Origin: Trichuris trichiura
Lineage: Eukaryota; Nematoda; Enoplea; Trichinellida; Trichuridae
DNA: 64,000 nt
Direction of reading: 5' to 3'
Assembly: GCA_037903355.1 (NCBI GenBank)
Contig: JBAJFE010000005.1
Location: forward strand, 4,092,001 to 4,156,000
Shown: positions 22,634 to 35,387 of the stretch, one piece after another
Numbering within the stretch: position 1 is the stretch's first letter
How the letters are laid out: every line of letters begins with the position of its first letter
The notes under the pieces: model-generated
What the model was told of the DNA's origin: nothing
Databases searched by the model: none
The model's input: only the letters and a program-made list of their open reading frames with translations
Made by a program: the position numbers and the translations under genes

Positions 22634-24658
22634 CTGGTATGCTGTGACGTCATACAAAGAGCGCAAATTACCATATGTTTTTATTTTTTAGCGTCTTCTT
22701 CACCCGAGTGAAGTTTTCAGTCGCTTTGATAAGAGTAGTACATTTTGACGTTTAAACTCCGTTTATGCAAATTTTACTCTAATCTCTCCGAAGTCTACGC
22801 GCTGTGATTGGACATTTTGAAATAACATTTTTGAATAAACGCGAAGCCGCTTTTCAAAGGCAACGCTGACGTAATAATTAGCATATGTTAACTATTCGTA
22901 CTTGAATTGATTATGTTATTTTTGAAATTGTGGTTTATCTTTTTCGATCAAAGTAAACTCGCGCTCATTTCGCGTAACAATATCGATTTGCTTCTCGCGT
23001 TTGCGCGCGTTGTTTTTGGCTTATCGCTTTTGAAGACAACTTTTTTCCAACGTTGCATTGAAGTGACGCTTAAAAATCTTAACAATTTGTTCGGCGGCAG
23101 TTAACGAACTTTATTCCCGAATTTAAATAGCCAACAATAAATCGTTTGAACTTAGCGTCATACGCTGTGTGCTTTTTTTTTAAATCACGAATGTTTAGCA
23201 TTCATAGTTTCTTTGCTTTATTCGTACGGTAAGGCAACTTGGCAGCTTTTTTTCGCTGCCAATTTCGTGAGATCGATACTCTTTCAGGAGAAAAATGCAA
23301 TAGCACTAAGAAAACCGGTCTCTTCGCGCCATTGCAACTTTGGCTGTTCACTTTGAAGCGTACCGCCATTTTCGGCGTTAAAAAACGAACAATTTGCCAA
23401 AGGTGAGTGACTACTGCAAAGAAAATGTCAAAAATTGTTTAACAGCTCCAAATAGCACCTGTTATGCGACCCACCGTTATACTGTAACTTTGCCGACCAG
23501 TTTTGCCCTTCTTTAAGCGTAAGCTTAAAAATAAAGTTTGTATTTTGACTTAGACTTAGATAGGGGCAGAATAGAATACTTGGTATGCTCACTGGTGAAG
23601 GCAGAACAAGATGGGCCCATGCTTTTTAAAAACGAACCTGCATTTCTTTAACTGTAGGACGCTGAACCGACAAAACGCGTTTTTAGCAAGATTTTTAATT
23701 AAAAAAAAGCGGTAACAGTTTTAGCAGAATATAAATTGTTTATTCGGGAGATGGGTGACGTAATGATTTAAGAATGGCGCGAAATAGTGCTGCTGCCTCA
23801 ATCTAATTCCCCAGTCGTTGACCTGATTGCCCGCGATGGCATTGTATTGTGCTATTGCATGGCTTGCTTCCATTTGCTGACATCGTCAGTGAATATATTG
23901 TGGGCCACTTTGTGGCTACTGTCTATTCACCCAACGCGCGTAGGCGGGCCAACTCCACTTACACACTTACAAGTGGGCGCTGTCCCATTTACGCGTATTA
24001 CCTGTTTCTTACCTTTCAATTCCAGCTGAAAGTGGCGCGTACTTTTTCAATTACGTGCCGAAGCAGCAGCGCGCGAGTTTTTATGTCAGTATCTGAATGA
24101 ACGCCCGATCATTGTCAAAAGTCGAAGTTGGCTAGCGATAGTCGAAATGGAAAAATGTTTATTTTATAAACTAGTTTCTAGCCTGTTTCTGTATTTGCCC
24201 GAGTATAATACAGCGTTTTAAAAATAAGCAGGTCTGTTCCACATACAGTAAGATAAACGGCATCGATTAAACAATTGCGTGAACCTGATTATTGCTGGGT
24301 TTACTGTACTCTGCTCGCGGACAAATAGAGGAACAAGTCCTCCACAGTTTCGTTTTACTCATGCCATAAAACCTGCTGTTAACAATGAACTAAGCTTAGC
24401 AAATCTTTTTAAAGAAAAAAAATCTCTCTAGTAATCTGATTCAGTGCTAATTATTAATGATCAATGCATTCAAGCGTTTAAAACAATGTTTTCTGCTGCA
24501 ACCTTTTAAGCGAATCATTTTGGTTCGTAATCATTATGCAAATATGGCGTTGAATAACATTAAATTATGGTAACCGCGAGTACAGTACGATACTTCGGAT
24601 TGAGCATCCTTTAAATTATGCCTTTTAGATTCGTAACATAACCGCACGCCAATTCAGT
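22634..24658. other. No supported gene
   Basis: About 2 kb before the OST-alpha gene. Short frames at 22907-23104 and 23787-24100 have no domain or splice support. It may contain the missing 5' part of the minus-strand gene on its left. Confidence 0.3.
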
Positions 24659-26152
24659 ATGAATTCAACCGACATTCCGAATGGTAACAAAACGTCGAGC
24701 TTATTGCCCTGTTCGGACTTGGTCACTCCTCCGCTGAGTCACTATTGGCTAGGTTAGATACGAACGAATCAATTGCTTATTTTTCCCCCAAAACGGGAAC
24801 TTGCAGAGGTCGATCCAGCGACGACAGCTTTAATAATCATCTCATTTTTCGAAGCAATCATTATTTTGATGCTTTTCGGCGTTTGCGTCCACTTCATTAC
24901 GCTTTACGTGTCTTCGAGACTTCGAGCGTCCCGACTGCTTTGGCTATGCGGCATTTTTCCGGTAACCGCAAAGGACGAAGCTTCAAATTGAACCTACTTT
25001 ACCTATTTTCAGGTTTACAGTACAGTAAGCTGCATTGGAATGGTGGTGCCACGATCAATGCCCATATCTGACGGTGTGGTTATTCTGTAAGTGGCGATAA
25101 GTTGCTAGCAGACTCGTTGCAAACAGGTGACGCGTAGAATTTTAGTAAGCCCGTTTTCGTCTAACCTGAGTATCATTAGTGTTTTTAAAAAATACAGTAC
25201 GTCTTTTGCGATAATCGATTCAGCAGATTTGCTTCGCTTCAAGGTACATATCAAGATGCATGTTTGAGTACATCGACTTGGTTATGCATTGTTTGGGTGA
25301 GAACAAAGGCTCTAAGGCGAAAGTGGACAAATTCAAGCTTAATACGGCACCGTGCTGCTGCTGTTGCCCGTGCTTACCGCATTTAAAACCAACAACGCAA
25401 GTTGAACGTTCCTGCTTGAACGGTTGTTGTACGCTAAATCGCCGTTGTATATTACAGGCGAAATTTTAAAATCTTCCGCATGCTTGTATATCAAATCGCC
25501 TTTGTCAGACCATTGGTAGCGTACATTAACATGGTTTTGTGGGTCGATCGTTGGGGCGACTTTGACCCGGTATCAACAACGGACGTGTAGGCAGTATATT
25601 TCTTTTGTTATTTTTGTTGCAGAGCTCGCCGTGGAGACCTTTTCTGAGCACCATCGTAATTGCTTCCACTTTGCTTGCAATCTACAGCGTCAACGTCATT
25701 CACGAAGCGGCAAAGCTTCACTTGTACAAATTTAGAATGCATATTGTAATGGCATTTATGCAAATCATACTTCTTGTCTACAATGTGCAAAGTTCGCTGT
25801 TTGGTCTTTGCAGCGGTTTTATAAGCTGCGAAGAGCAGCTGTTGCCAGACTACGCCAAAGCATCTCGTAAGTACAGACTTAAAGTCTCAGCTTTACCCTT
25901 CATTCTTCTTCTTCTTCTTGTTTTGTAGTGTGGCATCACCTTATAGTCGTGCTTGAATGCTTCGTAATGTTGGCTTTGGCAATGTGGTTCTGTCGACCAA
26001 CTGTAAATGAAATGTTCGATCGTTATCATAGAGTAACGCCGAATGATGACAGTGATTCTCGAAATAACCCACCGCAGGAAACGGTCATATGTTCTACACT
26101 TCAAAGGTTCGACGATGATGATACTCAGGTATTTTGCGCCACCGCACTGTAG
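24659..26152 (+). CDS. SLC51A: Organic solute transporter subunit alpha (SLC51A / OSTA type)
   Basis: Seven-helix membrane protein; with a beta subunit it forms a plasma-membrane carrier for bile acids and steroid conjugates in vertebrates. Nematode members can also be cilia-associated. Exons 24659-24752, 24807-24961, 25013-25086, 25244-25396, 25458-25584, 25623-25866 and 25929-26152 give 356 aa (human 340). The N-terminus has possible N-glycosylation sites (NST, NKT). Helix 1 is FEAIIILMLFGVCVHFI. The hallmark cysteine cluster APCCCCCPCLPHL, probably palmitoylated, is intact. Later helices follow (STIVIASTLLAIYS, AFMQIILLVYNVQSSLFG, VLECFVMLALAMWF), and the cytoplasmic tail is acidic. Intron 4 must use a GC donor (AAC/GCAAGT) to keep frame, and the exon 5 donor (GTGTAG) is the less certain boundary. 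Confidence 0.92.
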
Positions 26153-26221
26153 AAATGTCACCGACGTTTTAAAGCCTACTAAAGCAATGGTTTCTTGCCA
26201 AAAGGGTTTTCATTTGAACAC

Positions 26222-26227
26222 AATAAA
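26222..26227 (+). promoter_or_regulatory. Likely poly(A) signal of OST-alpha
   Basis: AATAAA lies 69 bp after the OST-alpha stop codon. Position and sequence fit a cleavage signal; this is motif evidence only. Confidence 0.5.
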
Positions 26228-29200
26228 GTAAATGCTATTGTCGTGATGATATGTCACTTCGAAATTCGTATTGTTCTACAGCTCAACACTCGGAAAAACC
26301 GCTACTCTAATTCCACTCACAAAAAAGCTATGACTTTCTAAGCGTTCAAACATTCGTGTAGGAAAACTATAAATATTAATAGATTAGTTTCCTTCGAAAC
26401 TTATTTAGTCGCTTTTTGGAGTTGGTTTTTTTTACTATCAATAATAAATCATTTCTTTGACACATTTCGACATCAGCGCACTGTTATGAGTTAACGTTGA
26501 CTGCCCGTTTTGTCATATCCGTCCGTTGTCACTGAATATTCAATGAGATTATAAACTTCCCTGAATCATCAGTATTGCTAACGAAACTGGACGTCGTGCT
26601 GTCTCGCCGCAATCGCCTTGAAATTGATGATTCATCGAAGTTCAGACCATCATTGAATATTCAATGCCAATGAACCGATATGATAACGGGACACGTCATC
26701 AGTAGTGTATGCTAATGGCTTAACTTGCAGCATCGTCTGTATTCTACCAATAAAATTGCAACCAGATCGTACGAAATGACTAAGAATGAGTTTTGCATTA
26801 ATAACAGACTTACTGATAGTATCAATCAATAATCAGAGAACTGTTGAAACGAACCAATGAAAAATATAACAGCACGAAAAAGCTGATTTTTTTGGCGCCA
26901 TCTTCGAATGGCTTCCTAACTATGGGAGGCTGAAGTTCATAGTTTGCTCTCTTTTAAAATATTAAAATTGAGTCTCTCTTCTGCAACCACAGAAAAAATC
27001 TCACCGAAGCGCTTCGCTGTGCATTGTCTGCAATAGTGCCTTGATGACGTCATTTTCAAATCATTTCCTTCTGTATTCTCTTTCCATTTGTGTCCATTCT
27101 TCTTACAGCTGTGTCAGCTTTCATTCTGTCAGCTTTCGGTTACTTCTCTCATGAACTCAGACTTCGATTTTGACATCGCCGATTTGACATTGTCTTTTTT
27201 GGAAACGCTTTAGTGTTCCCCACTCTGTCAAGTGAGGCATACACACAGGTAGCATTATGACTTGCTTTCTGTTGTAGGCTCCACTGACAGCGAGGAGTAT
27301 CTACCCAACGTTGAGCACAGAAAAATGGACTGTTTTGACGCATTGACGTCTGGAACGCTCCCGTATAGTTCTTTCGGATAGAGTATTGAATTCAAATTGC
27401 AACCCCTAAATGAACGCGAACCTTCTAAAGCAAGGGATAATCTTACGCTGAAGAAGAGCCATCGGGTCAACGGATCTGGCGGGTTTTTCGTAGTAGAAGG
27501 CTTCCATCAGCCGATTCGAAGGCAACTTATAACCACACATGCAATACGCTTATATGCACCAGCTGCGTCGTTAGTTGTTTCATTGGCCTTTGTCTGTCAT
27601 CGATGAACTTTTGCGCATTATATCTCGTGCATGCCATCACGGCGAACTGAATCGTATGCAACACCTTCTCAACATCAACGACAAAACCCGATGCACTGAC
27701 TGGAATCGCCAAGAGCGAACAAACTGCCAACGCAGCTCCAATTCTATTGGCTAATGGCGGCTGAGAGATAGTGAAGACACGTCATCGAGCAGACGCTTTG
27801 TTAACGCGCAGACAGTTCGGCAGATGCAAATTTCAAGCATTTACTCTGACGTCACTTGAACAGTGAGGCCCAATTTCAACTTGAAAATTAAATGAGCTCG
27901 CGACGTTGATAACGCGTTTTTCTGAGCCTTTGGTTTGACCATTAGGTTGCTAAGAACCTCTTTGTCGTTAGCAGCATTTTTACATCGCAGCAGTGACGAA
28001 ATTCGACGCAAAGTTGCTGGTAACGTTCAACTTTTTGTGCGTTGTTATTAACATGAACGCTGACTGCCGAAAAACAACACAGCTTTGAAGAAGATGGACA
28101 AAGAAAAAAAAGCAAAGAAACGATCAAGCAAGATAGTTATTTTAACGACGATTTGTAAGTTGCGGCGGAAAAAACAAAATACGGAAGACAACATAAATTA
28201 AGGAAATGCAAAATGGCGCATTTTGATTTTTAGCGTTAACGCTGCTGCCGCTTTGCCGCCTGCTTTTGAAACTATGCAAAACAACCCTAACGGCAATTAC
28301 GCAGTTTTTGAAAATTTAAACAAGCGTCTAAAGTGAAGCATACTTAGCAATGCTCATAAGAAAGTGGTCTACCTGACTTTGTGGGACGAGCGACTACTTT
28401 TCCAACTTGTTCGCTGAACAATCAATTTCTCGCTTGCAACTTTCGTCAACAAACGCCGTCAGCGAGGGCAATATTTCTGATAAACAGATTTTAAATTACG
28501 GTATACAGTACTTAATGAGTAGCAGGTACAACAACAAATTATTGGAATTGATTAAGCAGTGCGCGATTCTGTTGCAAGAAAGTCGTTATTACTCGCTAAA
28601 ATTTTTTTTTTATCAGCCCAACGTTTCTTGAACTACTTCGCTTTAAACGCAAGGGCAGATGATCGTTTGAGTAACTGAGTAACCAAACAAAACAGTCAAG
28701 ATTTTACAAACTTTGACCAAACCAACCATTATTAAGTAATTGATCCTATTTGTCTATCAATAATGAACGCTCGATGGGTGTGCTGCTAGCTTTTTTTTAG
28801 TCTGAATATGATTACAATATTTTCCAAAATAGAAACGATAGCAAAAGCTTTATTACAGTGAGCTATACGCTATTCGTGCCGCGCTGACTAACTGCTTTGG
28901 CGCTGTTCTAAAATTCAGCTTACTTATTATTAACTATCAAGCCGACGATGCGTAAAAGTAGAGCTTTACAACTTTAACAGTTTTGAAGCGGGAAACTATG
29001 GCTACAGCCTGCCTACGTTTTATGCTAATGACGTTTTTTTAAAAATCGGATAAGTTGTTATTCTATTTTCTTAAAATTAAACTTATCGCGTCATCTTTTC
29101 GCTTCCTCGTACCTGAACATCACGTTAATTATTTTGAATTTCTGTAACTGATGACGCCAACTTTTTCCAGCGTACGCTTCGCTCCGAGTGGGTAAACTGT

Positions 29201-30513
29201 ATCCTGTTTATCCGCGCAGTTATTCGAACTTCGTTGATTGCTGCTCAAATCCGTCGGCGGTCGAATGCCCTTTTTTGAAAAAACGAATGGTTCGAACTTT
29301 CGCGAGCTCGTAACACAGGCAAAATGGAAGAAATCATTTCCACTCAATTCGGTAAGTGAATTTTACTTTCTGCTTTTCCTTTAGACTTCTTTGCGCATGC
29401 AGTATTCACCTGAATAAGAAAACGTCGGCAAAATCTAAAGTTTGAATATCTGTTAAAAAGTTGCGTGTACAGTTTAAGGTAATGTTGTTTTTTCTCCGTT
29501 CCTTTAACAAACTACGATTCAACAGTTCACGGTTCAAAGTAACAGAAGCAATTACAATTTGAGCTTTTCAAAATTCTCGAAATGCCGAATACCACTTTCA
29601 AGCCAAGAAAGTCGGCTTTTCGTATTGTTCTGCTACTTTCTTCTACTGTAACCATTAGATTAGCTTGCTGGTGGCGTTCAGCTTCATGTTGCGTGCGTAC
29701 GCAGCATAAATATAGGTCGTGCAGGTGCAAACGTTTATGTCTAGACGGAATTTTCCAAACCGACAGCGTCCTCTCTTCAGCGTCACTAATAATTGCGTAA
29801 TTACCGACGCTGACGCTAACATATGCACATGAAGCCTTACACGCCGAGCTCTATCTTCAATGTCTACATTTTCGCAGTATAAAATGCGCAATAATAATGC
29901 TAAAATAAAATAAAAGCTGGCAAAGCACAGATGTTGTTACCAGTTCCAATTTTGGTTTTCTTTAAATGTTCATTTATGCTTTCTAGGAAATGTACAACTT
30001 CAAATCATAGTAAAGTATTGCTCATGACGTCATAGCCGATATGCGTGCAGCAGCCGTTCGTTACGCGAGCGATTATTCAAATTAACTATTGTTATGCTAA
30101 TTCATTTTGAAAATGTTTCCCCGAAAAGTTCCCTTTATCTGTTGTTCAATTATAACCTATTAGTTTGCTTCTGCTGAAAAAGGGGAAAATATTGAAGTTT
30201 AATATTTCTACGATATCTCACAGGACAGTTTTTGTAGAAGTATCCATTGTGAATCAGATTCTGACTTGACTTGTTCGGTGTTGACAGGCGGGAATACTCT
30301 CTACTATGCTTCTGAAAAGGAATTGAGCCTAACCAGCCAATTTATGGCAGCATTCAAAATCGAAGCGTTCAAAGCCGCTTATTAGTAACTGCCCACAATT
30401 AATACGTACAAATATTCATAATAATATTCTGTAATTCGATGACAATGAAATGGAGGGTCGCTGATATTAATTCTACAGAAAGTCATCCATAATATTTAGA
30501 TTTAGTTCAACAG
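26228..30513. other. Long gene-poor stretch
   Basis: More than 4 kb without a gene I can support. Some frames look partly coding: 27527-27786 (-) has a hydrophobic run ALAVCSLLAIPVSASGF, 28407-28631 (+) reads ISDKQILNYGIQYLMSS, and 29582-29730 appears on both strands. None can be extended through convincing splice sites or tied to a family. The motif tgaatattcaatg occurs at about 26533 and 26651. Confidence 0.35.
30281..30308 (-). pseudogene. Fragment of tRNA-Asp, inverted
   Basis: On the minus strand this stretch contains gagtattcccgcctgtca, identical to the D-loop to anticodon-loop part of the tRNA-Asp located about 210 bp downstream on the other strand. Sequence further out does not match, so it is a truncated copy and could not fold into a tRNA. 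Confidence 0.7.
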
Positions 30514-30585
30514 TCCTCGGTAGTATAGTGGTGAGTATTCCCGCCTGTCACGCGGGCGACCCGGGTTCGATTCCCGGCCGGGGAG
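30514..30585 (+). tRNA. tRNA-Asp (anticodon GTC)
   Basis: 72 nt without intron. The acceptor stem TCCTCGG pairs with CCGGGGA, the anticodon stem-loop is CCCGC-CTGTCAC-GCGGG with anticodon GTC, and the T arm is CCGGG-TTCGATT-CCCGG. The internal promoter boxes are intact (A box tagtatagtgg, B box ggttcgattcc). It looks functional. Confidence 0.97.
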
Positions 30586-31168
30586 AACCATAGTTATTTA
30601 ATTGATAACTTTTTTTCCATTAATGTATGAAGCTCCTATACTTCTAGGAAGCAATTCAAATTGTCTTGTCTTGCCTCCATTAAACGTTCATATTTTAAAA
30701 CAACTATTATTGATTTTCATTGTTCAAATCTCTTTTCCAATGGTGCTAACATATGTCATTGGTTTAAGCATCAAACAAAACTTTGCCACAACGTGAACGT
30801 CACTCAAACGCCACTCATTCACGTTGAGCAGTTTTTCACAATGTGAATGCTGAATTGCGGAAATCCATTGTTTATCTTCTATCAATGAACTTCCTTACGA
30901 AAAAATCATTTGTAATTGACCCCTTTCGTTTGAGCGAGTTTATCGCCTTTGCGTAAATTAAAGAAAATTTTTCGGTATGAACAACAATTGGTAGGCTCAT
31001 GCAAATTTCGTAATAAACATTCTACGCAGCAGCTAAAATGACGAATGAAATCAAATTGATTATTTTTTCTTAACTTAAGCAGTACGCTTCTGAATGAATT
31101 AATGAATGAACATGGCGTTGATTTATTCTAAAAGGCAAACAAAATGTTGCCAACTGTTCAGGATATAT

Positions 31169-31241
31169 TGTCCTTGCCTGGGATCGAACCAGGGACCTTC
31201 TGCGTGTAAAGCAGACGTGATAACCACTACACTACAAGGAC
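31169..31241 (-). tRNA. tRNA-Val (anticodon TAC)
   Basis: 73 nt including the discriminator base. The acceptor stem GTCCTTG pairs with CAAGGAC, the anticodon loop TTTACAC gives TAC (valine), and the T loop TTCGATC sits in a stem of CCTGG/CCAGG. No intron. It is the divergent partner of the tRNA-Val on the other strand, differing by one D-loop base. Confidence 0.96.
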
Positions 31242-31327
31242 GACACGAATAGTAAATGTTTCATGAAAGAAGGTGCAACTAATCTTTATTCAAATTTTCA
31301 GTTCAGTAGCCTCCCTAATCTTTCAAT

Positions 31328-31400
31328 GTCCTTGTAGTGTAGCGGTTATCACGTCTGCTTTACACGCAGAAGGTCCCTGGTTCGATCCCAGGCAAGGACA
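31328..31400 (+). tRNA. tRNA-Val (anticodon TAC), second copy
   Basis: Same structure as the minus-strand copy 86 bp to its left, with C instead of T in the D loop (tgtagcgg versus tgtagtgg). All stems pair and both internal promoter boxes are intact, so both copies are probably transcribed. Confidence 0.96.
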
Positions 31401-32136
31401 TACAGGAACACGTTTTCCATTCATTGATCTTCATCAATGAAATGCGTAAGTATAGATAACTTAATTGATCGTGAGTCAGAAAAGTAAAAATTCTAAAACG
31501 TCACGTCAAGCGGAAATATCTTTCTGCTCAAAATGCTACAATGGCGACCAAGGGTGATCGCCTTATTACTTGCATATTCTTAACCATACGGTAGCCTAAT
31601 ATGATCCATAGATATGAGATCTCATAAAGGTTTTTGAAGCAATAAGAATTTTTGGTTTTCCGATTCGTAGCAACAAATGACAGTTCATTCAAAGGAATAA
31701 AAGGCAATGCTTAAAAAAAGGTATACTTTGCTGTGCTGACAAGAATGTATGGTTTAGAAACAAAAAAACGCATTCTACTATTAGTTAAAATATTCGCGGC
31801 ACTAGTGAGTGGCAACTTTCATTCATTCTGCTTTTCTGCGCGTACAATTTTTTATTGACGACCTTTTGACCGGGTGGTTTTGTTAAGCCGCTTATCGTAA
31901 CTTATTATTTGAGCAGCAAGTTCTTTTTTACCGTAAGACTTAGTACTTGCTTATCATCAATTTTTCGAATTTTCGTCTTAGAGAGACGTTTACAACTTCA
32001 CGCGTATCTTGTTCCGACCCTAAAATCAGGTAATTGTGCATACATTATCATAAGCTCTGCTGTCATAGTACGAACAGGTAGGTTTAATGAATTTTTTTTA
32101 AAGCAAATTAATAATCTGACCTTTTTTGCGCTGCTG
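31401..32136. other. No supported gene; ADAMTS 3' flank
   Basis: AT-rich spacer. The plus-strand frame 31909-32232 overlaps the last ADAMTS exon on the opposite strand and is a shadow of it. Confidence 0.35.
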
Positions 32137-35100
32137 CTACGCGCGACAGCGTCTTTTCTGCTTTTCGAATTGAGTCGGGCATACTTTTCTAAATTTGCAT
32201 TTCCTAAAGCGGACCTTCCAACCGCTCTTTGAACAACGTCCCCACGACGTCCAGTTGGCCCAATTTCCTTCAACTCTTCGTGGTCGCATCGTCGTACGCG
32301 TTTTACTTACGTGCACTTTAGCTTAACAACAGTTAACTTTGGCTCTATAACAATCGACTACGATAAAGTTCGCTTACTTTTGTGACTATGCACAGGTCGC
32401 GCGGGTCGATTGGTTGGTCGTAATTGAGGACAGTCATCAATGGTCGCTACTAGTGACCTCTTGTTTGAACATTGAAATCTCTGCAATGAATGAATGGCAC
32501 TGACGATTAATGAAATGACGTCGTCATCATCGTTCATTCATACCATGCATTTACCGCGTACGCAGTGACCTCCGCCGTTGCACGGCGTACCGTCAGGGAA
32601 GTTGCCAATGGCGTGGGCGTAGTCGCTATTGCGTACGTGACACCAAATTTTACAAGAATGTACACTGTCTAAACAGCTAACATTGTCATGAATGAATTAT
32701 TCCATTCATTCAGGCGATAAGTACAAAAAAGACATGAACGGTACAAGTATTGAATGGTAATTTAAATATTATCATTCATCTTTTTAATTCATAAATGTTT
32801 AGTCTAGTTCTCATACGCGTGCATGCTTGCTTACGTTGCAGACCGACGCCGGATAGAATTGTACGAAAGGTGACTTGCCATTTGGCGCATGTTGCAGTTG
32901 CGAATTCATCTGGTGAATAACCTGAGCAGACCTTCAAATTGCTTTGGTCATTTGGAGAACACTAACAACTGGACAATGGCTAACAGTATCATTGCAGACG
33001 GTGGCACGATACTCGGAACCAACGCATTCCTTCCCACCGTTATTAGCTCTACGTAAAGAAAAGTATAAGGAAGAAAAAGTAACGGAAAATATGATAGAAC
33101 GTACGGAGGATTGGTGCACAGTCGTTGAGAGAGTCGTACCCGTAGTTGGCGATCTATTTTGCATTGTGAACATTGTTCGTCCATATGTTCCTCCCATTGG
33201 GCCCAGTTTCCATTGACTGGTACAGGCATTGAACCGCCTTTCCATATTTGGCATGTTCCTTCCAAGCACCACTGCGGAAAAGAATCAACTGGAATAGAGC
33301 TACAGTGAAGTTAAAAGCAAACTTTCATGTAACCGCAATAGGTTCCCTCCAATGCCGGATGCGAGTTGCGTATGACACCTTCGCCCGCGCTGCACCAAAC
33401 CATTTTGCATACATCACCGGGAGATTGTCCTGATTGAAGCATATGGCTCCAAGCTTTTCCGTGAACCAACTTGCATTGCTGATCAACCGTATACATTTGA
33501 CCAGGCAGTTTGTCAACAGACGCTTCCAGCTTTTTAACCATATGATCATCATAATCGTCTTCGTCCATTAGGCAATGCTTATTTGGCCATTGTTTACTTC
33601 AATTATTGATCCGTTAAAATACCAAAAATATTGCGCTGTGCCGCTCACCTCAAATGCCGTAAGAACTTGTTCATCTCAGCCACGCTGCATGGTGACCACG
33701 AAGTCTTACCGTCGCCAACAAAAGGAGACATGATGCAACACTGAGCATTACAACCATTGTCTCCGTCATGCATCATTCCAAGACTAAACTTGGAATGTTG
33801 AATCGATTAGCGTAATGCGTTGAGAAGGCACCTGTGACCCATCTCGTGAGCAATTACAAAGACGCAGCCAAAGTCGACACCCTCATTGATGGTACAACTT
33901 TTGAAAGGGTTGCACATGCCTCCGACTGGAGCGAAGCCTGAGCATGAAAAACGTTATGCAAATGATGGAAGAAATACCAATGTCCTACCAGCGACTGCCT
34001 TCAATCCATTACTGTATATATCATGTCTGAAAAGCATGCTTTGTTGGTAAGAATTAAGTTTGCCAAAGCAGGCTAACCCTGTAAAGAGTATGGCGTGGTC
34101 CCAATGGCGAGGGTCATTGTCATAGGGAACATTCTTCTTTTCCTGGAAGTTGCAAAACGCTTTGAGCAGCAGTTCCGCCTCTCCATGGGCGTGCGTATGG
34201 TCAGCAAGCTCAGGCTGCGGCATTTCAACTTGATTGCAAAATCCTAAAAGATCGCTACGCTCACCGGAGTCCTCTTTAGTACTTCATATTTTTTAATTTG
34301 CATTCGTAGCTTTGGCACAATGGTTGGATGCCGAAAGAGGGCGTTCACCTGCAAAATCTTGAATTTTCAAAATCGTCTCGACCCATTTGCTTAGCATACG
34401 TTGTGAACAACGGCTACGACGAAGCTGAGCAATTCTTTGTCGGCTGACTTTTCCCCATAAACTTTGACGAAACGCTGCCACGTTCTGGCGTCGACGAACA
34501 ATGCAGTTTCTATGACTAAGCTGCCACCGGATGTCGAAGCAAATTCTTCCGCTTTCAATGGACCCGTTTGTAGCCGATTCGGTCTGCTGTCCTTTCGACG
34601 TAATGCTGCAACAATGCTATAGCAACAAAAGTTCAATGCTGCTGATTTGTTACTGTCAAAGCTATGCAGACACTTATGCTCCGACGGCTGGTATATGCCG
34701 CCAGTGTCTCTTTTACGCAACGTATGCAAGCCATCGACGCGACTGCCAAATTCTTGCAACTTCCTCCGAGCGATTGGTGATATTGGTTCAATAAGTAGAA
34801 AGCTACCGTCAGCCATTGCAAGAAGACCGCGCTAGAAGGAAAAGTAAGTTAGTTGAAATTTGAATTTGAAAAAAATTTGCATAGGCGTAACCGAAAAAAC
34901 GCTCAATTTATTACCTTTGAACTATGGCATCCCGCGATGGCGATGCGCACGTTCGCGTCGTGCAAAGCGTACCCGTCGTACAAACAAGAGTAAAAATCGT
35001 CGTAAAAGACGGACCGTTCGGGCAAATGATTTTTGTTCATTTCGTGAAAATGCCGATCAAACAAATCAGTTCGTCTTTTCAAAAGAAAATAATACGTTTT

Positions 35101-35387
35101 GCCTCCGTATTCCATCGAGGCGTTGATCCATTGGCCTTTTCCCTTCGGCATGAGCAGACGAATCAAGTTGAAGGGAGCAACTTGAAAAAAAAGTCAATAA
35201 ATTACTCATTTAAAGATTTAAGTTTTTGTTTGCGAAAACAAAAGTTCCAACCTCCGCTGGAAGAATCAATGGTGAAACGATGTTGTCCGAAAATGGCTTG
35301 ATCAAAGAGGTGAACGAACGGCTGCGTAGCATTGATGGAGAAAGCGGCAAAGTAAAGCAAAAGTAAAAGTGACGAGTCAGCATGCAT
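32137..35387 (-). CDS. ADAMTS-type secreted zinc metalloprotease
   Basis: Secreted protease of the extracellular matrix. Exons: 35252-35387, 34915-35180, 34400-34831, about 34283-34348, 34078-34243, 33989-34026, 33832-33937, 33649-33783, 33323-33596, 33105-33271, 32970-33048, 32835-32931, 32544-32668, 32378-32480, 32137-32267; about 770 aa. A signal peptide (SSLLLLLYFAAFSINA) leads a propeptide with CLYDGYALHDANV and FLLIEP. The catalytic domain has HEMGHSLGMMHD (three zinc histidines and Glu) and Met-turn CCIMSP. Next come a disintegrin-like region ending WCLEGTC, a first TSP1 repeat (GNWAQWE, ANNGGKECVG), a Cys-rich domain (SCKIWC, FPDGTPCNGGG), almost no spacer, and a last TSP1 (NWANWTSWGRCSKSG). 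The junction near 34243-34348 is unresolved: a 47-nt intron (GTGCC...GAG) fits the phase but deletes a conserved strand (MQIKKYEVL), so an indel is possible. Confidence 0.9.

Noticed and set aside
22484..22740. Plus-strand exon reading FNPIDEHSDDFALFEGSKIS
   Set aside because: It looks coding and has splice-like ends, but the minus-strand model extends over two exons with matched phase. The strand is still not settled.
27527..27786. Minus-strand frame with a hydrophobic segment
   Set aside because: No start codon in context, no partner exon and no family match.
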